DNA from: Acidobacteriota bacterium
Lineage (GTDB): Bacteria > Acidobacteriota > UBA6911 > RPQK01
Length of the DNA stretch: 5,572 bases
Assembly (NCBI GenBank): GCA_003819755.1
Contig: RPQK01000543.1
Span: forward strand, 1-5,572
Direction: 5' to 3'
Positions within the stretch are counted from its first letter, which is position 1, and each line of letters opens with the position of its first letter. This document shows positions 1 to 5,572 of the stretch, in pieces. The position numbers and the translations under genes are program-made. Under the pieces are notes generated by a model. It did not search any database and was not told where the DNA came from. It worked only from the letters and a program-made list of their open reading frames with translations.

Positions 1-340
1 AGACCCGGAAAACCGCCTCTTCAAAGTGGAGGACATGGTGGAAAAGCCGAGGCTGGATGAGGCTCCTTCCAACCTGGCCATTATCGGCCGCTATGTTCTC
101 ACGCCGGCGATCTTCACATCTTTGCGCGAAACAAAACCAGGAGCGGGAGGCGAAATACAGCTGACCGATGGTTTGCGCAACCTGCTCAAAAAGGAACCGG
201 TGTATGCCTATCGCTTCAAAGGGGAGCGCTACGACGCGGGCAACAAGCTCGAGTACCTTATCGCCACCGTCGATTTTGCCCTGCGTCGTAAAGATCTTGG
301 TAAGCCCTTTCGTAACTACCTGCGAAGCCTTAAGCTGTAG
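1..340 (+). CDS. galU: UTP--glucose-1-phosphate uridylyltransferase, C-terminal part (5' end outside window)
   Basis: This is the 3' end of a gene that begins before the window; the first whole codon is at base 2, leaving 113 codons and a TAG at 338-340. The family makes UDP-glucose from UTP and glucose-1-phosphate in the cytoplasm, feeding envelope polysaccharide and sugar-nucleotide pathways. Visible hallmarks are VEKP (bases 38-49), whose lysine lies in the nucleotide-sugar binding region, then a PSNLAIIGRYVLTP stretch, GAGGEIQLTDG (from about base 140), and RYDAGNKLEYL near the end, matching the usual Y/D-x-G-x-K-x-x-Y signature. An ALRRKDLG stretch follows, as is typical of GalU tails. 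The full protein is normally about 290 residues, so roughly the last 40 percent is present. An internal GTG at base 26 is not a real start, because the reading frame continues upstream with family-like sequence. Its stop lies 6 bases before serS, suggesting co-transcription. A related nucleotidyltransferase such as a glucose-1-phosphate thymidylyltransferase is less likely given the GGEIQLTD and RYDAG motifs. Confidence 0.93.
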   Translation, partial: DPENRLFKVEDMVEKPRLDEAPSNLAIIGRYVLTPAIFTSLRETKPGAGGEIQLTDGLRNLLKKEPVYAYRFKGERYDAGNKLEYLIATVDFALRRKDLGKPFRNYLRSLKL

Positions 341-346
341 GGCAAC

Positions 347-1639
347 ATGTTAGACAGGAACTTCATTCGCGAGAATATTGCCGTAGTACAGGAACGTCTG
401 AGCGCCAAGAACTTCAAACTGGACCGCGAGGAGTTCTTGAGACTCGACGAACAGGAGCGGGCCACGAGGGTCGAGTGGGAAGAGTTGCGGGCGCTGCGCA
501 ACAAAACCAGCGACGAAATAGCCCAGCTGAAGAAGCAGCGCCAGGACGCGAGCTCCAAGATAGAGGAGATGAAGCAGGTTGGCGCCCGGATCAAGGCGCT
601 GGATGAACAGATTGCCGAGTTGGAGGCTCGGATGCGGGATTTTCTCGCGGTTATCCCCAACCTCCCTGATCGAAGCGTCCCCATCGGCCCGGATTCAAAT
701 TCAAATGCGGTAGTGAGAGTGGTTGGCCAGCCGAGGAGGTTCGATTTCCCCGTCCGCGATCACGTGGATCTGGGGGCTTCGCTCAAAGTGTTGGACCCGG
801 AACGGGCGGGCAAGATAACCGGCGCCCGGTTTACGAACTACTACGGCCCCGGGGCCCTGCTCGAGCGTGCGCTGATCAATTTCATGCTGGACCTCCACAC
901 CAGGAAGCACGGCTACCTGGAGGTACTGCCTCCTTTCATGGCCAACCGCAACAGCTTCTTCGGGACGGGGAATCTGCCGAAGTTCGAAGCGGATTTGTTC
1001 CACGTCGAGGGCACCGATTACTTCCTGGTTCCGACCGCCGAAGTCCCGGTTACGAATATCTTTGCCGGCGAGATCCTGGAGGAAGAAAAACTGACCATCA
1101 GTTTCTGCGCTTTTACCCCCTGTTTTCGAAGTGAGGCGGGTTCATACGGAAAGGATACGCGGGGCCTGATCCGCCAGCACCAGTTCAATAAAGTGGAACT
1201 GGTTAAGTTCGCCAAGCCCGAAGAATCCTACCGCGAGCTGGAGAAGCTGACCTCGGACGCTGAAGATATTCTCAAATCGCTGGAGCTGCCCTACCGGGTG
1301 GTCACCTTATCGACCGGGGACATGAGTTTCAGTTCGGCGAAGACCTATGATCTGGAAGTCTGGATTCCCAGCCAGAATACCTACCGGGAGATCTCGTCGT
1401 GCAGCAACTTCGAGGATTTCCAGGCCCGACGTGCTGACATCCGATATCGACCGGCGGATGGAAAGAAGACCCGCTTGGTGCACACACTGAACGGCTCCGG
1501 GCTGGCTGTCGGCCGGACGTGGGTGGCCATCATGGAGAACTACCAGCAGTCGGACGGAAGCGTGACCATCCCGGAGGTTCTGAGACCATACATGCACGGC
1601 ATGGAGAGGATTGCGGGCGATCATCCTTGCCCGTTCTAG
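347..1639 (+). CDS. serS: Seryl-tRNA synthetase
   Basis: This complete 430-residue class II aminoacyl-tRNA synthetase charges tRNA-Ser (and tRNA-Sec, if present) with serine in the cytoplasm. The length is normal for bacterial SerRS. Residues about 1-110 form the tRNA-binding arm: the MLDRNFIRENIAVV start is typical, and the charged, heptad-like stretch at about 27-100 is the expected antiparallel coiled coil. The catalytic domain follows. It shows the serine-binding VPTAEVPVTN (228-237), motif 2 with FRSEAGSYGKDTRGLIRQHQF (260-280, containing the ATP-binding arginine), EISSCSNFEDFQARR (348-362) and motif 3 with LNGSGLAVGRTWVAIMENYQ (381-400). No key residue appears to be missing. The ATG start is supported by homology right at the N-terminus; a short AGGG at 339-342 overlaps the galU stop and lies close (4 bases) to the start, so translation may be coupled. 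No T-box or leader fits in the 6-base gap. A 70-bp palindrome begins 8 bases after the stop. Confidence 0.98.
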   Translation: MLDRNFIRENIAVVQERLSAKNFKLDREEFLRLDEQERATRVEWEELRALRNKTSDEIAQLKKQRQDASSKIEEMKQVGARIKALDEQIAELEARMRDFLAVIPNLPDRSVPIGPDSNSNAVVRVVGQPRRFDFPVRDHVDLGASLKVLDPERAGKITGARFTNYYGPGALLERALINFMLDLHTRKHGYLEVLPPFMANRNSFFGTGNLPKFEADLFHVEGTDYFLVPTAEVPVTNIFAGEILEEEKLTISFCAFTPCFRSEAGSYGKDTRGLIRQHQFNKVELVKFAKPEESYRELEKLTSDAEDILKSLELPYRVVTLSTGDMSFSSAKTYDLEVWIPSQNTYREISSCSNFEDFQARRADIRYRPADGKKTRLVHTLNGSGLAVGRTWVAIMENYQQSDGSVTIPEVLRPYMHGMERIAGDHPCPF

Positions 1640-1646
1640 TTTATTA

Positions 1647-1716
1647 TCCACGAACCAACACGAACGAACACGAACCAAAGCGCTTTGGTTCGTGTTCGTT
1701 CGTGTTGGTTCGTGGA
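1647..1716. repeat. 70-bp perfect palindrome made of 10-bp CACGAACNAA units
   Basis: Bases 1647-1681 are the exact reverse complement of 1682-1716: 35-bp arms, no mismatch and no spacer. Each arm holds three 10-bp units. On the left these are CACGAACCAA (1649-1658), CACGAACGAA (1659-1668) and CACGAACCAA (1669-1678), followed by AGC at the centre. The right arm holds their complements at 1685-1694, 1695-1704 and 1705-1714. The 10-bp period places the units at nearly one helical turn. It starts 8 bases after the serS stop and ends 24 bases before the regulator start, so as RNA it could form a very long hairpin ending the galU-serS transcript. There is no T-run after it, so it is not a standard intrinsic terminator. 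It could also be a dispersed repeat or a multi-site operator. The symmetry is certain; the role is not. Confidence 0.97.
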
Positions 1717-1740
1717 CAGAGCAGACTGTCCTGGCAAATC

Positions 1741-2688
1741 ATGATTCGTTTCAACCTCGACAAAGACGTCAAGCTGAGTTACTACGAACAGATCAAAGGG
1801 CAGCTGCTGTCGGCGATCTATTGCGGCAAAATCAACCAGGGAGACAAGCTTCCATCCATTCGTGAGTTGGCCGAAGCTCTGGACGTCAATTACAAGACCA
1901 TCCGCAGCATCTACCAGCGCCTCGCCCGCGAAAACTACATCGACATCATTAAGGGGAGCGGAGCTTTTTTGCAGGAGCGAGGCGGGGAGAACACGTATGA
2001 GCAGATGCGCCGCCGGGCGATTTTTCGGCTCCTTTCGGATACGGCGGAGAAGGCGCGCCAACTGGGAGTGCCAGCCCCGCGCTTCGCCCATCTCCTCGAA
2101 AGCTACACGACCGGAAACAATCTGAGAAAGGTCGTGCTGGGGGTGGTCGATCATGAGGAAGAAGCTTTGATCTTCTCAGAGGAGCTGAAGGAACGCCTTC
2201 GGGCCGAAGTTGTACCCATCTCGCTCACCGAGATCGACTCGGAAGCCGTGCAGGAACAGCTGAAAAACGTCGACTACATTTTGACAACGAGCTGGCATTT
2301 GGAGCAGGTCACTCCGCTCGCGAACCGGTTTGGAAAGCCGCTCGTCGAAATCAAGCCGAGTCATGCGATTTACCAGGAGATTCTCAGCAATGCCAGGGAC
2401 CGGAACATCGCGATTGTCATCAAAGACGAGAAGACGATGCACGCCTCCTGGGATATATTCATGAACATCTTCTACCCTTCGACCGAGAAAAAATTCTGGA
2501 TCGCGCCAATCGACCGGCACGACCTGATCGACGAGATCATCCGGGAAGCGGACCTCATTTTCGTTTCGCCGATGTGTTGGGACGAAATCCGCAAGCGCAC
2601 GCCGGCTGAAAGGGAACTCAAGACCTACGAAAATTTCATCTCGGAGGAAACGATTAACCTCCTCAGAGAACTTCAGCTCTTGGGGTGA
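1741..2688 (+). CDS. GntR-type winged-helix transcriptional regulator with uncharacterised C-terminal domain
   Basis: This 315-residue protein begins with a GntR-type DNA-binding domain (about residues 10-80). It shows SYYEQIKGQLLSAIYCGKI, then GDKLPSIRELAEALDVNYKTI (34-54, the helix-turn-helix), SIYQRLARENYI (56-67) and the wing KGSGAFL (71-77). This order matches the YtrA-like/MocR-like branch. A charged linker helix (about 82-110) leads to a C-terminal region (about 128-300) that is neither a recognisable UTRA, FCD nor aminotransferase domain. Its alternating strand-helix pattern (VVLGVVDHEEEALIFSEEL at 131-149, NVDYILTTSWH at 176-186, ADLIFVSPMCWDEI at 270-283) suggests a Rossmann-like or periplasmic-binding-like ligand sensor. 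The ATG at 1741 is chosen because the family-like sequence starts there. The same frame stays open back to 1519, but that extension would read through the end of serS and the palindrome. No strong ribosome binding site is visible. The deaminase gene lies 93 bases downstream in the same direction and is a candidate target. The ligand is unknown. Confidence 0.88.
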   Translation: MIRFNLDKDVKLSYYEQIKGQLLSAIYCGKINQGDKLPSIRELAEALDVNYKTIRSIYQRLARENYIDIIKGSGAFLQERGGENTYEQMRRRAIFRLLSDTAEKARQLGVPAPRFAHLLESYTTGNNLRKVVLGVVDHEEEALIFSEELKERLRAEVVPISLTEIDSEAVQEQLKNVDYILTTSWHLEQVTPLANRFGKPLVEIKPSHAIYQEILSNARDRNIAIVIKDEKTMHASWDIFMNIFYPSTEKKFWIAPIDRHDLIDEIIREADLIFVSPMCWDEIRKRTPAERELKTYENFISEETINLLRELQLLG

Positions 2689-2701
2689 GGCGTACGGAGA
2701 A

Positions 2702-2743
2702 ACTGACAAACTGACAAACTGACAGACTGACAGACTGACAGAC
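2702..2743. repeat. 8-bp tandem repeat ACTGACA(A/G), 5.25 copies
   Basis: Five consecutive 8-bp units start at 2702, 2710, 2718, 2726 and 2734, followed by a partial AC at 2742-2743. The first two units read ACTGACAA and the last three ACTGACAG, so the array splits into two sub-blocks. The 8 bases before it (ACGGAGAA, 2694-2701) match the unit at 6 of 8 positions and may be a decayed copy. The array sits 14-55 bases after the regulator stop and ends 38 bases before the deaminase start. It may be a slippage-prone microsatellite. An operator made of direct repeats is possible but unsupported, since an 8-bp period does not match the helical turn. Confidence 0.93.
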
Positions 2744-2770
2744 CACGGCGCCCCCGATCAGGTAAGACTC

Positions 2771-2774
2771 AGGA
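2771..2774 (+). promoter_or_regulatory. Ribosome binding site of the deaminase gene
   Basis: AGGA is followed by 7 bases and then the ATG at 2782, a normal Shine-Dalgarno spacing. It supports that ATG as the start and is the clearest ribosome binding site in the window. Confidence 0.65.
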
Positions 2775-2781
2775 ACCACCA

Positions 2782-3807
2782 ATGATAACCGCCGACTACA
2801 TTCGCCAACTGCCAAAGGCCGAGCTGCATTTGCATCTGGAGGGGTCCGCCAACGGCGCCGTACTTCAGACGCTCGGCCGGAAATACGGGACCGAATTCGG
2901 GAATCTTTCGCCGGAACATATCAGCTCGACTGTCTTCCGCTTCGACGATTTTGCGGGTTTCCTGGACACCTACCGCACAATTTGCGCGCATCTTCGCGAG
3001 CCGGAAGATTACCTGCTCGTACTCGATGTAGTGGCGCAGTACTGCCGGACTGAGAACATCCGTTACGCCGAGCTCATCACCTCGCCTGCGATTCCGTGGA
3101 GTGACGGGCTGGATGGCGAGGCTATTATGGTCGCACTGCTGGATCGGAGTGCGCAGTTGGAGGCCGAGGGCGAGGTGAGCATCCGATGGATACTGGACTG
3201 CGTCCGGCAGTTCGGGGAGGAATCCGCCCGGCAAACCGCCGAACTGGCCTCACAGTACCGGGACCGCGGTATTGTCGGGATCGGCCTGGGCGGAGACGAG
3301 AATTCCCTTCCCATGAGGCAGTACGAGAAAGTTTTCCACTGGGCCAAAGCGAACGGCCTCTTCATTCACGCCCATGCGGGTGAAATTGGTGGACCCGAAC
3401 AGGTTTGGGATGCGGTCAACGTGCTCGGCGCCAACCGGATCGGACACGGAATCCAGGCGGCTCGGGATCCTCGGTTGATGGAGTATCTCCGCAATCATGC
3501 CATCGCCCTTGATGTGTGCCTGACGAGTAACGTGAGGACTCGGGCCTGGGCGCCTATTTCCAGCCATCCGTTTGGACTTTTGAGAAAAAGGGGCGTACCG
3601 GTCACCTTGAGCACGGACGATCCCGGCGTCTTTCAGACCACCCTGACTGAAGAGTATTTGAAAGCGTGCAAATACTTTTCCCTGGAGAAAGACGACGTGC
3701 ACCGTATTGTCCTGCAGGGTATCCATGCCGCCTTCCTCCCCACCAGCCATAAGGCGCGGCTCATGCAGAGCTTCCAGGACGAAATCCACCGGCTGTCGGC
3801 GGCGTAA
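2782..3807 (+). CDS. Adenosine deaminase family protein (adenosine, adenine or aminodeoxyfutalosine deaminase)
   Basis: This complete 341-residue zinc hydrolase belongs to the adenosine/AMP deaminase superfamily, which converts a 6-aminopurine to the 6-oxo form with release of ammonia; it is probably cytosolic, with no signal peptide seen. The metal and catalytic residues are all present: HLHLEG with H16 and H18 (zinc), HAHAGE with H198 (zinc) and E201 (proton donor), RIGHG with H222, and STDDP with D279 (zinc) and D280. SNVRTR (249-254) and the LTEEYLKA helix (288-295) are also typical. The substrate is less certain. Classical adenosine deaminases carry Asp where this protein has E20 in HLHLEG, and the GIGLGGDE loop (167-173) differs from the usual G-I-D-L-A-G-D-E. 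Both changes occur in family members acting on other 6-aminopurines, such as adenine or 6-aminodeoxyfutalosine (menaquinone synthesis), so I give no gene symbol. The start has an AGGA site 7 bases upstream. A GntR-type regulator gene lies just before it. Confidence 0.93.
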   Translation: MITADYIRQLPKAELHLHLEGSANGAVLQTLGRKYGTEFGNLSPEHISSTVFRFDDFAGFLDTYRTICAHLREPEDYLLVLDVVAQYCRTENIRYAELITSPAIPWSDGLDGEAIMVALLDRSAQLEAEGEVSIRWILDCVRQFGEESARQTAELASQYRDRGIVGIGLGGDENSLPMRQYEKVFHWAKANGLFIHAHAGEIGGPEQVWDAVNVLGANRIGHGIQAARDPRLMEYLRNHAIALDVCLTSNVRTRAWAPISSHPFGLLRKRGVPVTLSTDDPGVFQTTLTEEYLKACKYFSLEKDDVHRIVLQGIHAAFLPTSHKARLMQSFQDEIHRLSAA

Positions 3808-3932
3808 AACAGGCGCGTGCCTAACGCAAGCCGTTTGCACAATCCGTTCGGCGTTCCGCCTTTAGCCGCAGTATTGTTGACTTAACAGCCGACCGGAGGC
3901 AACCAGCTAAGTTGCGAAGGGCTTTTATTGTG

Positions 3933-3973
3933 GCCGGACTCTCCAGAGTCCGGCAGCCGGGCTTAAGCCCGGC
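3933..3973. repeat. Paired palindromes, left module of the inverted repeat
   Basis: Two hairpin-forming palindromes lie one base apart. The first (3933-3954) has 10-bp arms GCCGGACTCT / AGAGTCCGGC around CC. The second (3956-3973) is the perfect 18-bp palindrome GCCGGGCTTAAGCCCGGC. Both are GC-rich and begin with GCCGG, resembling REP-type hairpins. No T-run follows, so a standard intrinsic terminator for the deaminase gene is not supported, although the hairpins could stop or protect the 3' end of that transcript. Confidence 0.9.
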
Positions 3974-4024
3974 GAAAACGAAGAAGCTCCTCCCAAATAG
4001 CCTGGCTGCAAACGTTCTGTTCTG

Positions 4025-4068
4025 GCCGGGCTCCCCGAGCCCGGCTGCCGGACTCTGGAGAGTCCGGC
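4025..4068. repeat. Paired palindromes, right module of the inverted repeat
   Basis: This is the mirror copy of the left module, in reverse order. A 21-bp palindrome (4025-4045) has 9-bp arms GCCGGGCTC / GAGCCCGGC around CCC. After one base comes a 22-bp palindrome (4047-4068) with arms GCCGGACTCT / AGAGTCCGGC around GG. Relative to the left module, the innermost pair of the first palindrome changed from T-A to C-G on both sides, so pairing is kept despite the sequence difference. Confidence 0.9.
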
Positions 4069-4162
4069 CACAATAAAGGCCCTTCCAACTTAGCTGGTTG
4101 CAGTCGGGGCGGCCGTTAAGTCAACAGCATTGCCTAAAGGCGCAACTACGAACGGATTGTAC

Positions 4163-4246
4163 TAAAGGCTCGCACCCGGCGCGCCCAGCACCCCCCAACC
4201 CCCGGCTTTCCACCCGCTCTTCTTTTCTGCTAGCATCACGGTTCTT
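4163..4246. other. Spacer before the membrane-protein gene
   Basis: Bases 4163-4182 still show faint similarity to the outer flank of the left repeat arm. A C-rich run follows, then a pyrimidine-rich stretch before the ATG. A weak promoter-like pair, TTTCCA (4207-4212) and TAGCAT (4231-4236) with 18 bases between, matches the sigma-70 consensus at 4 of 6 positions in each box. If real, transcription would start only a few bases before the ATG at 4247. No Shine-Dalgarno site is visible, which would fit a leaderless message, but the match is close to chance level. Confidence 0.2.
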
Positions 4247-5572
4247 ATGGCGGAACCGAGAGCGGCCGATACTCCGGCGACTGACCCTGGCAACCTCCAG
4301 GCAGAGCCGGGATCGAACTACCGCGTGATTCTTTCCGGCCGGGTTCGCCGAATCCTCTACCCGGCTATCCTGCTGGTGCTCCCTTTCATCTTTTTCCTGC
4401 CGGGCACCCGCGGTGACTTGATGCTCGGCGATGGGGACGCTTTCGTCCAGTTCATGCCCTTTTGGGAATACGCGGCCGAGCAGTGGCGCGAATGGAACCC
4501 TCCGTTTTGGACGCCCCATTTGTTTGGTGGCTTTCCCCTCATGGCCGAGCCGCAGGCCGGTGTTTTTCATCCCAACAAGCTCCTGTTCATGATTCTGACC
4601 CCGGTCGCGGCGCTCAACCTGACGGTCCTGCTGTATTACGGACTGGCCGGCCTTTTTACCTATCTGGTGGCTCGTGAAGAGGAGTTGACGCTGGAGGCTA
4701 GCCTGTTGGCGGGCATTTCGTTCGCCTTCTCGGGGTTTCTAATCGGGCATCAGGCCATCACGGCTCTTTTTATCTCAGCAGCCTCTTTTCCAGTCACCTT
4801 TTACACAACCCGGCTCGTCTTCCGCCGAACCGATGCGCGGGCTGTTTTATGGGGCATGCTGGCGGTTCTGTTCGTGGTGCTGAACGGGCACCCGCAATTC
4901 ACGTTCTACGCCCTTTTCTTCGCCGGCTTCTATGCGGTCTATCTGTTGCTTCGGAAGGAACGGGAGCGCGAGCGGCGGATCAGCTTCGTGAAGCGGCTGG
5001 CCGCCGTGTATGTTCTGGGCGCCGGTCTGGCGGCCTTTCAACTCCTGCCGACCCTGGAGCTCATGCTTCACAGCGTCCGGGATAAGTTGACTTATCAGGA
5101 CTTTCTCGCCATTTCCCTGCCGCCTGGGTCGTTGCTGGTTTCGCTCATCTCCACCCGCCTCTATCACTTCTTTCCCAATGACGGCTCCGAAGCGATGGTC
5201 GATGTTGGCGTCTGGGTCTTGGTGCTCGCCCTCTTCGGATGCTGGGTCGCGAGGAAGCGGGCGGGGTTCTGGATATTCCTCCTGATATTCTCAGCCCTCC
5301 TCTTTGTAGGCGATTACACCCCGTTGTTTAAGATCATGTACCGCGTCCCTGGATACAACCTTTTCCGCGTCGCTTCCCGGAATGGCGTAGCGCTCGACTT
5401 TGCGGTCGCCATCCTTGCTGCCTTTGGGCTCTCGGCCCTGCAGGCGAGACCGCGACGGGAAGGGAGGCGGTGGCTCGTGGCCCTCGTTGCTGTTCTGGTT
5501 GCCGTGCCCGTCGTCTACTACTGGGCAATCTACAACTCAGAAGAGCGGATTTTTGAACGCTTGTTTCAGGGG
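4247..5572 (+). CDS. YfhO-like polytopic membrane protein, N-terminal part (3' end outside window)
   Basis: An open frame of 442 codons starts at ATG 4247 and runs off the right edge without a stop. A hydrophilic N-terminus (about residues 1-35) is followed by a membrane segment (36-52), a periplasmic-type loop, and then about nine or ten more hydrophobic segments (roughly 112-142, 152-186, 199-213, 218-236, 250-268, 318-335, 340-356, 382-398, 408-427). The first loop carries GDGDAFVQFMPFWEYA (61-76) and NPPFWTPHLFGGFPLMAEPQ (84-103), the acidic, aromatic and proline pattern of YfhO-like and other GT-C-fold membrane glycosyltransferases. PGYNLFRVASRNGVAL (368-382) matches the P-G-x-x-x-F-R-x-x-x-R region of YfhO proteins. 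Such proteins are thought to modify envelope lipids or polymers with sugars, but the substrate here cannot be read from sequence. The family usually exceeds 700 residues, so more than a third is missing. The start lacks a clear ribosome binding site; no better upstream start is apparent. It is separated from the deaminase gene by 439 bases and is probably its own transcription unit. Confidence 0.82.
   Translation, partial: MAEPRAADTPATDPGNLQAEPGSNYRVILSGRVRRILYPAILLVLPFIFFLPGTRGDLMLGDGDAFVQFMPFWEYAAEQWREWNPPFWTPHLFGGFPLMAEPQAGVFHPNKLLFMILTPVAALNLTVLLYYGLAGLFTYLVAREEELTLEASLLAGISFAFSGFLIGHQAITALFISAASFPVTFYTTRLVFRRTDARAVLWGMLAVLFVVLNGHPQFTFYALFFAGFYAVYLLLRKERERERRISFVKRLAAVYVLGAGLAAFQLLPTLELMLHSVRDKLTYQDFLAISLPPGSLLVSLISTRLYHFFPNDGSEAMVDVGVWVLVLALFGCWVARKRAGFWIFLLIFSALLFVGDYTPLFKIMYRVPGYNLFRVASRNGVALDFAVAILAAFGLSALQARPRREGRRWLVALVAVLVAVPVVYYWAIYNSEERIFERLFQG

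Larger units (their letters stand above)
3837..4162. repeat. Large imperfect inverted repeat, arms of about 137 bp, 51-bp centre
   Basis: Left arm 3837-3973 and right arm 4025-4162 are reverse complements over nearly their full length, with scattered substitutions and a few 1-3 base indels. Exact matches include the outer ACAATCCGTTCG (3839-3850 with 4149-4160), GTTGACTTAAC (3876-3886 with 4115-4125), 16 bp around CCAGCTAAG (3899-3914 with 4086-4101), and a 40-bp block (3924-3963 with 4038-4077). Weaker similarity continues outward to about 3811 and 4182, so the true edges are blurred and no target-site duplication is evident. The centre (3974-4024) has no gene. It fills most of the gap between the deaminase and the membrane-protein gene. 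It may be two copies of one dispersed intergenic repeat in opposite orientation, or a MITE-like or BIME-like element. No transposase is present. Confidence 0.93.

Noticed and set aside
341..346. T-box riboswitch controlling serS
   Set aside because: Only 6 bases separate galU and serS, leaving no room for a leader.
1647..1716. Canonical intrinsic terminator after serS
   Set aside because: The stem is far longer than usual, has no loop, and is not followed by a T-run on the + strand.
1519..1740. In-frame 74-codon upstream extension of the GntR-type regulator
   Set aside because: It overlaps the conserved motif 3 end of serS in another frame and reads through the palindrome; the regulator's family-like sequence begins at ATG 1741.
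1636..2154. Long reverse-strand open frame across the palindrome and the regulator
   Set aside because: It is a shadow of the regulator gene, with no recognisable domain; part of its sequence is simply the palindrome read on the opposite strand.
2702..2743. CRISPR array
   Set aside because: The units are 8 bp, directly adjacent and without unique spacers; no cas gene is present.
3250..3840. 196-codon reverse-strand open frame opposite the deaminase gene
   Set aside because: It lies opposite a well-conserved enzyme and has no family features; GC-rich coding DNA often leaves such frames open.
3837..4162. Insertion sequence with transposase
   Set aside because: The centre is only 51 bp and no transposase-like frame exists; no clear target-site duplication flanks the arms.
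4121..4570. 149-codon reverse-strand frame and 76-codon forward frame (4098-4328) in the repeat region
   Set aside because: Both have low-complexity, Arg- and Ser-rich products and overlap the inverted repeat and the start of the membrane-protein gene, whose hydrophobic, family-like translation is far more convincing.

Overview
The window looks like ordinary chromosomal DNA from a moderately GC-rich, free-living bacterium. All five recognisable genes lie on the + strand. The protein types, together with several unrelated repeat families in the intergenic gaps, would suit a soil or sediment lineage such as Acidobacteriota. That placement is an impression from style, not something the sequence proves. 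I see no phage, CRISPR, toxin-antitoxin, transposase or biosynthetic-cluster signature.

Layout: bases 1-340 hold the 3' end of galU (UDP-glucose synthesis). After a 6-base gap comes a complete serS (seryl-tRNA synthetase, 347-1639), probably co-transcribed with galU. The 101-base gap after serS contains a 70-bp perfect palindrome with no spacer (1647-1716), built from three 10-bp repeat units per arm. Next is a GntR-type regulator (1741-2688) with an unusual C-terminal domain of about 190 residues. A gap of 93 bases carrying an 8-bp tandem repeat separates it from an adenosine-deaminase-family gene (2782-3807).

The 439-base gap after the deaminase is largely filled by an imperfect inverted repeat with arms of about 137 bp (3837-3973 and 4025-4162). 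Each arm ends inward in two nested palindromes. The last gene (4247 to the right edge, no stop) encodes the N-terminal 442 residues of a large polytopic membrane protein resembling the YfhO / GT-C-like family.

How the genes relate: galU and serS are housekeeping genes sharing a probable transcript. The regulator and the deaminase may form a regulator-target pair, which I infer from adjacency alone. The membrane protein appears to be a separate unit, possibly for envelope glycan or lipid glycosylation. The most interesting material is non-coding: all three gaps downstream of serS carry structured or repetitive DNA, each of a different kind. I found no convincing new multi-gene system.
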